From DATKWD01 sp963704815 (lineage in GTDB: Bacteria; Actinomycetota; Acidimicrobiia; Acidimicrobiales; Salinilacustritrichaceae), in contig CAVPHU010000010.1 in assembly GCA_963704815.1 (NCBI GenBank), positions 124,001 to 188,000 of the forward strand: a stretch of DNA of 64,000 nucleotides, written 5' to 3'. Both the position numbers and the translations under genes were made by a program. Within the stretch, counting starts at the first letter, position 1; each line of letters starts with the position of its first letter. This document shows, in pieces, positions 17,786 to 26,055 of this stretch. The notes below the pieces were generated by a model. The model did no database searches. It was not told the DNA's origin and saw nothing but the letters and a program-made list of their open reading frames with translations.

Positions 17786-18758
17786 CTTCTCGCCCGTCCG
17801 GCTCGCCCCAGCCAGGCAGCCAGGATCGTCGTGCCTTCCAGACCGGACCCCAGTAGGGCGCGACCGGTGAACGGCGAAGGCGTCTGGTGAGGCGGCCCAG
17901 CACCGCACGCAGCAGCACGCCGCTCCAGAGCATCGCGATGCCCAGTCGCTGCTGCGGGCCTGTCCAGTGGGTCCGCACCAGGGTCGCCTTTCCCCGCATC
18001 ACCATGATCCACCGGCTCGCCTCGTCGCTCGACGACCGACCGAGGGCGTGCACGATCGTGGCATCCGGCGTGATGCGAGGGCGGTAGCCCGCCCGCCACG
18101 CACGCATCGACAGATCCGCGTCTTCGCCGTACAGGAAGAATCGCTCGTCGAAGCCGTCGAGTTCGTCCCAGGTCGTTCGTCGCGGAAGCAGGAGGCAGCC
18201 CGTCACGACCGGGACCTCGCGCTCGGTGTCTCGGTCCCAACCGGGAAGGCTCTCCGGGTCGAATCGCGCTGAGCCTGACGCGGCCGCTGACAGGCCGGTG
18301 CCGAAGCAGATCAAGCTCCACAGCGTCGGGGCTCCCCATGCCGATCGCGGGTCGAGCTCACCCTCGGTGCTCACCGTTCGCCCGCCGTAGAGACCCGCCT
18401 CGGGGTGTCGTGCGGCAAGATCGAGGAGGGCCTCGATCGTCCCGTCGAGCATCTCCGTGTCAGGGTTCAGCAGCAGCACGAACTCACCGTGTGTCTGCGC
18501 GACGGCGCGGTTGCATGCTCGCCCGAAGCCGAGATTCACCTCGGACTCGATGAGGCGGGTGCTCGGGAAGTGGTGCCGCAGGCTGTCGGTGGTGTCGTCG
18601 GAGGAGGCGTTGTCGAACACGACCACTTCGTGGCGGATCGGACTCGTGGCGAGGCTGTCGTCGAGCGACGCGAGGCACTCGCTCAGGTCAGCGGCGTTGT
18701 TGAAGCTCACGACCACGACTGAGACGTCCGGCTGTCGAGCGCCTGGTTCAGTAGCCAT
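17736..18758 (-). CDS. Glycosyltransferase family 2 (rhamnosyltransferase-like)
   Basis: 340 residues. The GT-A start VSVVVVSFNNAADLSECL is followed by VVVFDNASSDDT, NLGFGRACNRAV and the metal-binding FVLLLNPDTEM. GFDERFFLYGEDADLSMRAW, with the ED pair that supplies the base, is characteristic of the WcaE/rhamnosyltransferase-like branch. Its start overlaps the end of the upstream sulfotransferase gene by 11 bp, so both are translated from one message. The sugar transferred cannot be told from sequence. Confidence 0.88.
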   Translation of the reverse strand: MATEPGARQPDVSVVVVSFNNAADLSECLASLDDSLATSPIRHEVVVFDNASSDDTTDSLRHHFPSTRLIESEVNLGFGRACNRAVAQTHGEFVLLLNPDTEMLDGTIEALLDLAARHPEAGLYGGRTVSTEGELDPRSAWGAPTLWSLICFGTGLSAAASGSARFDPESLPGWDRDTEREVPVVTGCLLLPRRTTWDELDGFDERFFLYGEDADLSMRAWRAGYRPRITPDATIVHALGRSSSDEASRWIMVMRGKATLVRTHWTGPQQRLGIAMLWSGVLLRAVLGRLTRRLRRSPVAPYWGPVWKARRSWLPGWGEPDGREVNGGNALSADRARRRA

Positions 18759-19608
18759 GCGCCGCGAGGCTCGCGCTGTGGCGGTCGGCGAAGGCCATCA
18801 GCTCGGGCGAGTTGCGATAGGCGAGCCCGCGGTCGGTCCGAAGGCCATCGGCAGCGCTCACGGCACGCGAGCGATCGAGTCCCGCGAACGCGGCAATGCG
18901 TTCGAGCTCCGTGGTCGGGTCAGCCAGGAGATCCTCGTACCGGAGTTCGATCGCACGATCGCCCATGTCGTCGACATGCTGGTGCCCCAGACTCGTGTAG
19001 TCGTCCCACAGTGCGAGCGCCTCTTCGAGCGTGCCGACCCGCGGTGTGTCAGCGAAGGTCGCCGTCCTTCCTCGGAAACGGTATCGCCAGCGATGTCGTC
19101 GGTAGCGGTCCTCCGCGATCTCGATCATCTTTCCGTATCGCACGGTGAGGCTGCTCGCGACGTCGACTCCGTTTCGAACGACGTGGATGGCCCGGAGGTC
19201 GGGAAATATCTGCCTCCAGATCGAGAGCGTGAGCGTCGTGCGCGGGTCCTTCCAGCCCCAGGGGCTCGGAAGCCTGGTGAGCGATCGATACTTCGCGTAG
19301 CGAGCGGGCCCGAGGAAGGACACAGCTCTTGGTGATGCGACCGACAGACGCAAGTAGTCCAGGGCCAGGCTCTCCACGCGAGGATCGACCCCGATGGAAG
19401 TCATCGGAGCGGGCGCATCCCAGGTACCGCCGGCTTGGCGCAGGATCCAATCGTTCAGATCCTGGAAGTAGGTCGCCTCACCGTGCTCCGGCTGTTGCCG
19501 CCATCCGACGAAGAGGCCCGCCGACTCGAGCGTTCGAGCGAGCAGACTGGTCCCCGAGCGGTGCATGCCGATGATGGCGATGGGTTCGTGGGTCTTCTCC
19601 TTGCTCAA
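18748..19608 (-). CDS. PAPS-dependent sulfotransferase family protein
   Basis: About 286 residues if it begins at TTG 19608, six bases after GAAAGG. ATG 19725 would add 39 non-conserved residues and leave only 9 bp to the divergent methyltransferase gene. The 5'-phosphosulfate loop is AIIGMHRSGTSLLARTL, and the 3'-phosphate motif is HVVRNGVDVASSL. SPWGWKDPRTTLTL matches bacterial polysaccharide sulfotransferases. With the second sulfotransferase at 32693 it suggests that the exported polysaccharide or a glycolipid is sulfated (inference). Confidence 0.8.
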   Translation of the reverse strand: MSKEKTHEPIAIIGMHRSGTSLLARTLESAGLFVGWRQQPEHGEATYFQDLNDWILRQAGGTWDAPAPMTSIGVDPRVESLALDYLRLSVASPRAVSFLGPARYAKYRSLTRLPSPWGWKDPRTTLTLSIWRQIFPDLRAIHVVRNGVDVASSLTVRYGKMIEIAEDRYRRHRWRYRFRGRTATFADTPRVGTLEEALALWDDYTSLGHQHVDDMGDRAIELRYEDLLADPTTELERIAAFAGLDRSRAVSAADGLRTDRGLAYRNSPELMAFADRHSASLAAHGY

Positions 19609-19734
19609 CCAAGGCCTTTCGCTCGCGGATCCCCAACAATGGTCACGGTAACGCCGCACCGCGCCGAAAGACGATGACTCGTCCTCGGGCTCGCAACTTG
19701 GGCCGATGAGCCGCGAGTCCACCATGATGGTGCG

Positions 19735-20559
19735 ATGACTCGAGATGTCGTCGCTCGTCAGGTGACCCCCCATCCGGCCACCGGGCGCCTGCGCCTCGGC
19801 CTCCGGTTCGCTCGGTTCGGCGCGCAGTCGGTCCGCCGCGGATGGTTCGACTTCGCCGGCGAGGCCGCTCGCGGTGAGGTGTCGCTTGCTCGCGCTTGGA
19901 GTCGGGATCGCGGCGGCGCCCAGCGCGTCGAGTGTCCGATCTGTGGGTGGCGCGGCGCCGAGTTCTATCCGAACGTCGGTCCGGGCTACAGCGAACCGCA
20001 GACGACGTGTCCCGGCTGCGGCAGCCAGGATCGACACCGGTCGCTCGCTCATGTGTTGATGCGTGAGACGCCATTCCTCGTTCCGCACGCTCGGGTCGTC
20101 GAGGTCGCTCCGATGCGCGGCTTCCAGCGGTGGTGTCTCGAACAGCCGGCTCTCGACTACGTCAGCTTCGATCTCGAACGGCACGCGATGCAGCCGGGGG
20201 ACATCACGGCGATGCGATTCGGGACCGGTTCGGTCGATGTGTTCATCTGCTTCCACGTGCTCGAGCACGTGCCCGACGAGGAAGCTGCGTTGGCCGAGAT
20301 CCGTCGTGTGCTCAACGGATCCGGTGTGCTGGTCGTCCAGGTTCCGATCGATCCGGCGGTCGAGACGACCATCGAGTACGACCGGCCCGAGCCTCGCGAG
20401 ACCAATCACGTCCGTCGACACGGGCGGGATTTCGCCGACCGGGTGCAGCGCGCCGGATTCGATGTGCGGGCCGTCTCGGTCACCGACTTCCTCTCCGAAG
20501 AGCAGGTCGTCCGAGAGGGCCTCAGCACTGATGAAATCCATCTCGCCAGGCCCTGCTGA
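19735..20559 (+). CDS. SAM-dependent class I methyltransferase with N-terminal zinc ribbon
   Basis: 274 residues. A zinc ribbon lies at about residues 67-98 (ECPICGWRG and TTCPGCGSQDRHR). The methyltransferase core follows: VVEVAPM, then FDLERHAMQPGDITAM, and VDVFICFHVLEHVPDEEAAL, the usual motif after the SAM pocket. The layout matches methyltransferases of cell-surface glycan loci. The acceptor is unknown. It is encoded divergently from the sulfotransferase and upstream of the giant secreted protein. Confidence 0.8.
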   Translation: MTRDVVARQVTPHPATGRLRLGLRFARFGAQSVRRGWFDFAGEAARGEVSLARAWSRDRGGAQRVECPICGWRGAEFYPNVGPGYSEPQTTCPGCGSQDRHRSLAHVLMRETPFLVPHARVVEVAPMRGFQRWCLEQPALDYVSFDLERHAMQPGDITAMRFGTGSVDVFICFHVLEHVPDEEAALAEIRRVLNGSGVLVVQVPIDPAVETTIEYDRPEPRETNHVRRHGRDFADRVQRAGFDVRAVSVTDFLSEEQVVREGLSTDEIHLARPC

Positions 20560-20624
20560 ACTCTGTGGTGCACCTTCGCGGTAGCGGCTGGATCGGTCGA
20601 AGAGCGGGTGATACGTTGGCGCCG

Positions 20625-23600
20625 ATGGCCACGGAGGGTGGCCAATTGAAGCAGGAATGTGGCGAATTGGTGACTTTGAGTGGTCAAGTTTGGCGGCGGC
20701 TTCGTTGGGCCCTTCTCGTTCTGTTCGTCCTCGCTGCGGCTGCGTGCCAGCCCGTCGAGCCCGAGGACGTGCTGTTCACCGTCAACGCAGGGGGAGACTC
20801 GATCGGAGCAGATCCGGTCTGGGAGCAGGATCTCAAGTTCGACCCGTCGCCCTACGTGAACTCGCCCGCCTCGGGCACGCTCGTCGGCAGCACCTCGACG
20901 GCCATCGACACCTCCAGCGTGTGGATCCCTTCGACGACCCCGGTCGAGATCTTCCAGACCTATCGCGAGGACGCCGACAACGGGACTCCGATGGAGTGGG
21001 ACTTCGCGGTCCCGGCCGGCATGGAGGTCGAGGTGCAGCTGTACTTCGCCGAAACCTGGTCCGGTGCGTACGCGCCGGGTGCACGGGTCTTCGACGTGCT
21101 CGTCGACAGCGAGATCTTCCTGGACGACCTCGACATCTATTCGAAGTTCGGCCCGGCGAAGGGCCAGATGCGGTTCAAGCGGGTGGTCAGTGACGGAAAC
21201 ATCGACATCGACTTCGTGCGAATCGCGGGAAATCCCCAGGTTCGCGGCATCCAGATCGTGAACCTGGGGACGACCGCTATCCCGGACCCGTCGTTGTCAG
21301 CGGCGCCGAGTTCACTCGACTTCGGCGCGGTGGAGCCGGGCGGGAGCTCCGCTCGGGGTCTCGACCTCAGCAACACCGGGGTTGCGGCGAGTGGGCCGCT
21401 GACGATCTCGGGTGCGACGGTGACGGGGGCCGATGCGGCTGAGTTCTCGGGTGACTTCGCGCCGCTCGCCGGGCAGGTGCTCGCGCCGGGTGAGTCGGTC
21501 AGCACGTCGGTCACGTTTGCTCCATCCCTGTCAGCGGGATCTCGTTCGGCTCAGCTGGAGATCACCCACAGCGGCCTGAACGGGGTGACGGTGATCCCGT
21601 TGTCGGGTGTCTCCGATCCTCCCGATCCCGGCGGGCCGAGCCTGTTCACGGTCAACGCCGGTGGTCCGGCGGTCGGGGTGGATCCGGTGTGGGAGCAGGA
21701 CCTGAAGTTCGATCCGTCGCCGTATGTGAACTCGCCCGCCTCGGGCCGCATCGTCCAGAGCACCTCGACCACGGTCGACTTGTCCGATCCGTCGATTCCC
21801 GCGGGAACCCTGTCGGAGATCTTTGCCAACTACCGCCTCGATGCCGACAACGGGACGCCGATGGAGTGGGACTTCCCGGTTCCGTCGGGGACCGATGTCC
21901 AGGTGCGGCTGTTCTTCGCCGAGACGTGGTCGGGGGCGTACTCGCCGGGGGTGCGGGCCTTCGATGTGTCGGTCGAGGGTTCGTTGTTGCTCGACGACTA
22001 CGACATCTGGTCCGACGTCGGACCGGCGACTGCGGTGATGAAGTCGACCCAGGTGACCAGCGACGGCAACATCGACATCGACTTCGGGACGGTTTCAGAC
22101 AAGCCGTTGATCAGCGGTGTACAGATCGTCGAGCTCGCTCCGCCCAGCGCTCCCGGGGTGTTGTCGGCGTCGCCGGTGAGTTTGGGTTTTCCGCAGACGG
22201 GTGTGGGTGGTCAGTCGGGGTTGGATGTGGTGTTGAGGAATGCGGGGTCGGTGGGTGATCCGGTGATCACGGTGTCCTCGACGGGTGTGGTCGGTGTTGA
22301 TGCGGGTGAGTTCAGTGATGATTTTGCTGATGTGGATGTGGTGTTGGGGCCGGGTGAGTCGACGACGGTTGGGGTGGTGTTTGCTCCTTCTGGTGTTGGG
22401 GGCCGGTCGGCGAGTCTCGAGGTTGTGCATGATGGGGTGAACGTTCCGTTGGTGGTGCCGTTGTCGGGCACGGGGATCGATGTGTCGGCGGATCGGTTCT
22501 TGAGTGATCAGTTGGGGGCGTTCCCGGGGAGTTTGGATTTCCCGGTGGGGCCGGTTGGGGTGCCGACGGATTTGTCGGTGTCGGTGCGGAATCTGGGTGC
22601 TCCGGGTGATCCGTCGGTGACGGTGTCCGGGGTGTCGTTGGCGGGGGTTGATGCGGGTCAGTTCTCGGTGGCTCCGGGTTCGTTGCCGGTGGTGTTGGCG
22701 CCGGGTGAGTCGCGTTCGGTTGATGTGACGTTGACGCGGACGACGACGGATCCGGTGTCGGCGCAGGTGTTGGTGGCGAGTTCGGCGCCGGCGTCGCCGT
22801 TGGTGGTGCATGCGGGGTCGGGGCACACGGTGTCGTTCGGGAAGAGCCCGTTGGCGGGGGAGAGTTCGTTCAAGCCGACGTCGTTGCAGTTCGGTCCGGA
22901 TGGCCGGTTGTATGTGGCGGGGATCAATGGCGACATCAAGGTCTATGACGTGGTGCGCAATGGCCCGAATGATTACGACGTGTCGGCGACTGAGGTCATC
23001 GATCTGGTGCAGAACATCCCGAATCATGATGATGACGGGACGGTCAATCCGGGTGAGGACAACCGTTTGATCACGGGGTTGTTGGTGCGGGGGACGGCGG
23101 CGTCTCCGGAGATTCTGGTGGTGTCGTCGGATCGTCGGATCGGTGCGGGTCCGAGTGGTGAGGACAAGAACCTGGACACGAACTCGGGGGTGTTGTCCCG
23201 GTTGACGCTGAATGGGAGTACGTGGACCAAGACTGATCTGGTGCGGGGGTTGCCGCGGTCCGAGGAGAATCATGCGTCGAACGGGTTGCAGTACGACCCG
23301 GTGACCGACACGTTGTTCATTGCCCAGGGTGGGAACACCAACATGGGTGCGCCGTCGAACAACTTTGCGTTGTTGCCCGAGTATGCGTTGGGCGCGGCGA
23401 TCTTGTCGGTGGATCTGGGGGCGATCGGGAACTCGACCTATGACTTGCCGACCTTGGATGACGAGGATCGGCCGGGGGTTGTCGATGCCAATGATCCCTT
23501 TGGTGGCAACGATGGCAAGAACCAGGCGATCGTGGTGCCGGGCGGTCCGGTGCAGGTGTATTCGCCGGGGTTCCGGAACCCGTATGACCTGGTGATCACC

Positions 23601-26012
23601 GAAGCCGGGTTGATGTTCACGGTCGACAATGGTGGCAACAGTGATTGGGGCGGTCAGCCCCAGGGTGAAGGTCCCGGCGGGACCTGCACCAATGCGGTGG
23701 TCGATCAGAGCGGCAGTGATCCCGATGTGATGATCCGGATTCCGGGTCCGGGGTATTACGGCGGTCATCCGAACCCCACTCGTGGGAACATGGCCAACAC
23801 GTTCAATGCGAGCAATCCGCAGTCGCCGGTCTCGGCGGCGAATCCGGTCGAGTGCGATTATCTCGATCCTCGTGATGAGCGGTTGCCGATCGCGTCGTGG
23901 ACCGAGTCGACCAACGGTCTGGTCGAGTATCGGGCCTCCAACTTCGGTGGTCAGATGACCGGTGATCTGTTGGCTGCGGGGTATGGGAACACCATTGATC
24001 GGGTCAAGGTCGACGCGACCGGTGATGTCGCGGTGCTCGATGAGCCGTTGGTGAACAACGTGTCGGTCGTTCCGCTCGATGTGACCGCGCAGGCCGACAA
24101 CGAGGTGTTCCCGGGAACGATCTGGGTGACCGATGTGGCCGGTGGCGGGATCGTGGTGCTCGAACCGGCCGACTACGACGGTTCGGTCGGGGTGTGCACC
24201 GGTGCTGATGATCCGGGCTTGGACGAGGACCTCGACGGGTTCGACAACGCCGATGAGATCGACAACGGCACGGATCCGTGCTCGGCCGCCGATACCCCCG
24301 ATGATGCCGACGGTGACCGCACCTCGGATCTGAACGATCCCGATGACGACAACGACACCGTGCTCGACCCGGTCGATGCCTTCGCCATCGATGCGGCCAA
24401 CGGTCTTTCGACCACGATCCCGGTTCATTACGGCTGGGAGAACGACGATGTTCCGGCCGGTGGGATCCTGAACCTCGGGTTCACCGGGTTGATGACCAAC
24501 GGAACCGACGCGTGGTCCGATCAGTACGACTCGGGGCAGATGACCGCTGGTGGTGCCGCGGGGATCACCACGATCGACAACATCTCCGAGGGGACCGCCC
24601 GTGGCGCGGCCAACTCCCAGGAATACGGCTTCCAGTTCGGGGTCGACCCGACCTCTGCCGGTGGCCCGTTCGTGGTCGGGACCCGGGTCGAGTCGCCCTT
24701 CTCCGGAGGGATTCCCGCTGGTGATCCTTCGATGGGTCTGATGTTGGGAACCGGGAGCCAGGACGACTACGTCGAGATCGTCGTCGCCGGTGAGTCCGGT
24801 GCCGGTGCCATCCGGGCCCAGGAAGAGATCGGTGGAACCCCCGGCACCCCGACCAGCCAGGCCGTCACCTTCCCTGGCCCGCACGCGGTCGATCTGTTCC
24901 TCCACGTCGACCCGGCCGCATCGACGGTCCAGCCGATGTATCAGCTGCTCGGCGGTTCGCCCGGCCCGCTCACCAACCTCGGTGCACCGATCGCCATCCC
25001 GGCGAGCTGGACCGATGGCAGCGCAGGTCTGGCGGTCGGGTTGATCTCCACCTCCGCCGGGCCGGCCCCCACCTTCACCGGAGCCTGGGACTTCATCGAG
25101 GTCCTCCCCGCCGGGCCCGTCGCGTCGGACGCCGCGGTGTCCATCGACATCACCCCGACCGGGAACATGGGAGCCTCGACCTACTCCGCCGGGTCCTTCG
25201 TCGTCACCAACAACTCCACCGGAAGCCAACAGATCGACCAGTTCGTGCTCGACCTGAGCACCTCGATCCTGCCCGACCTGGTCTTCGACCCCGACGGCAC
25301 CGCCGGTGACCCCGCAGGACGAGGATTCACCGTCGATTCCGAAGGCGGCACCGGCGTGGCCACCTCGAACATGCTCGGAGCCCATGACGGCGGCTACGAC
25401 GCACTCGAAGTCAACTTCACCGACTTCGATCCCGGCGAGACCATCACCTTCTCCATCGACATCGACCCGACCAGCATCAAGGGAGCGCCCCAACCCGGCC
25501 CCAGCAACTCCGGAAGCGTGTCCGGCCTCGAGATCACCGGCGCCACCTTCGGAGCCAGCTTCGACGACGCCACCACCCTCGGCGGCCGACTCTTCGCCAC
25601 CCCCGGATCGGTCAGCGGATCACAACTCTCACTGACCCCCACCGCCGCCGCGCAACCCACCATCACCGCACTCGGCCAGACCAGCCCCGCGTCGGTCACC
25701 ACCGCCAACCACACCATCACCGTCACCGGAACACCCGGCGCATCGGTCCGGCTCCTGCGCCTCGAATCCGGCCTGTTCCTCACCGGCGTGCCCGGCGGCG
25801 GCTTCGACATCGACCCCTTCGAATCCAACAGCGCACAGAACATCCAGGAATACGCAGCCACCATCGGCGGCGGCGGCACCGTCGACATCGCCGTCACCCT
25901 CAGCCGCAACAACAACGACTCGGGCTACAACAACTTCCTCGCCGTCATCAACGGCACCGACACCCCCACCCTGTCCAACCAGATCCTGCTCTGGTACCCA
26001 CCCACACCATGA
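20625..26012 (+). CDS. Giant secreted protein: malectin, ASH and sorbosone dehydrogenase-like domains (copy 1)
   Basis: 1795 residues from ATG 20625; GTG 20565 would lengthen the N-terminus by 20. A signal peptide ends LAAAACQP, so lipidation is possible though the lipobox is imperfect. Approximate order: malectin-type sugar-binding domain (45-215), ASH/choice-of-anchor D Ig-like domain (220-330), second malectin (340-500), two ASH domains (510-730), a six-bladed propeller like glucose/sorbosone dehydrogenases (735-1185; FKPTSLQFGPDGRLYVAG, NHASNGLQYDPVTDTLFIAQ), calcium-type DxDxD thrombospondin-3 repeats (1190-1260), then two unassigned beta-rich regions. No cell-wall sorting motif. It probably binds and may oxidise sugars outside the cell. 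Residues from about 510 are near-identical to the next gene. Confidence 0.85.
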   Translation: MATEGGQLKQECGELVTLSGQVWRRLRWALLVLFVLAAAACQPVEPEDVLFTVNAGGDSIGADPVWEQDLKFDPSPYVNSPASGTLVGSTSTAIDTSSVWIPSTTPVEIFQTYREDADNGTPMEWDFAVPAGMEVEVQLYFAETWSGAYAPGARVFDVLVDSEIFLDDLDIYSKFGPAKGQMRFKRVVSDGNIDIDFVRIAGNPQVRGIQIVNLGTTAIPDPSLSAAPSSLDFGAVEPGGSSARGLDLSNTGVAASGPLTISGATVTGADAAEFSGDFAPLAGQVLAPGESVSTSVTFAPSLSAGSRSAQLEITHSGLNGVTVIPLSGVSDPPDPGGPSLFTVNAGGPAVGVDPVWEQDLKFDPSPYVNSPASGRIVQSTSTTVDLSDPSIPAGTLSEIFANYRLDADNGTPMEWDFPVPSGTDVQVRLFFAETWSGAYSPGVRAFDVSVEGSLLLDDYDIWSDVGPATAVMKSTQVTSDGNIDIDFGTVSDKPLISGVQIVELAPPSAPGVLSASPVSLGFPQTGVGGQSGLDVVLRNAGSVGDPVITVSSTGVVGVDAGEFSDDFADVDVVLGPGESTTVGVVFAPSGVGGRSASLEVVHDGVNVPLVVPLSGTGIDVSADRFLSDQLGAFPGSLDFPVGPVGVPTDLSVSVRNLGAPGDPSVTVSGVSLAGVDAGQFSVAPGSLPVVLAPGESRSVDVTLTRTTTDPVSAQVLVASSAPASPLVVHAGSGHTVSFGKSPLAGESSFKPTSLQFGPDGRLYVAGINGDIKVYDVVRNGPNDYDVSATEVIDLVQNIPNHDDDGTVNPGEDNRLITGLLVRGTAASPEILVVSSDRRIGAGPSGEDKNLDTNSGVLSRLTLNGSTWTKTDLVRGLPRSEENHASNGLQYDPVTDTLFIAQGGNTNMGAPSNNFALLPEYALGAAILSVDLGAIGNSTYDLPTLDDEDRPGVVDANDPFGGNDGKNQAIVVPGGPVQVYSPGFRNPYDLVITEAGLMFTVDNGGNSDWGGQPQGEGPGGTCTNAVVDQSGSDPDVMIRIPGPGYYGGHPNPTRGNMANTFNASNPQSPVSAANPVECDYLDPRDERLPIASWTESTNGLVEYRASNFGGQMTGDLLAAGYGNTIDRVKVDATGDVAVLDEPLVNNVSVVPLDVTAQADNEVFPGTIWVTDVAGGGIVVLEPADYDGSVGVCTGADDPGLDEDLDGFDNADEIDNGTDPCSAADTPDDADGDRTSDLNDPDDDNDTVLDPVDAFAIDAANGLSTTIPVHYGWENDDVPAGGILNLGFTGLMTNGTDAWSDQYDSGQMTAGGAAGITTIDNISEGTARGAANSQEYGFQFGVDPTSAGGPFVVGTRVESPFSGGIPAGDPSMGLMLGTGSQDDYVEIVVAGESGAGAIRAQEEIGGTPGTPTSQAVTFPGPHAVDLFLHVDPAASTVQPMYQLLGGSPGPLTNLGAPIAIPASWTDGSAGLAVGLISTSAGPAPTFTGAWDFIEVLPAGPVASDAAVSIDITPTGNMGASTYSAGSFVVTNNSTGSQQIDQFVLDLSTSILPDLVFDPDGTAGDPAGRGFTVDSEGGTGVATSNMLGAHDGGYDALEVNFTDFDPGETITFSIDIDPTSIKGAPQPGPSNSGSVSGLEITGATFGASFDDATTLGGRLFATPGSVSGSQLSLTPTAAAQPTITALGQTSPASVTTANHTITVTGTPGASVRLLRLESGLFLTGVPGGGFDIDPFESNSAQNIQEYAATIGGGGTVDIAVTLSRNNNDSGYNNFLAVINGTDTPTLSNQILLWYPPTP

Positions 26013-26031
26013 CCACCAACCCCACCGGTTG
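22153..26031 (+). repeat. 3.88-kb direct repeat, copy 1
   Basis: Nearly identical to 28796-32675. The match starts at the first base of an ASH domain and runs 19 bp past the stop codon. Only three substitutions (near 24126, 25046 and 25406) and one single-base insertion in copy 2 were noticed by eye. Confidence 0.95.
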
Positions 26032-26055
26032 GCGACGAGGAGTCTGCAAGTGACC

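Noticed and set aside
22095..25493. Minus-strand open frame of more than 1100 codons (and a sister at 28444-31257)
   Set aside because: Antisense to the giant secreted proteins; composition dominated by Arg, His, Gly and Val with no domain, as expected from GC-rich shadow frames.
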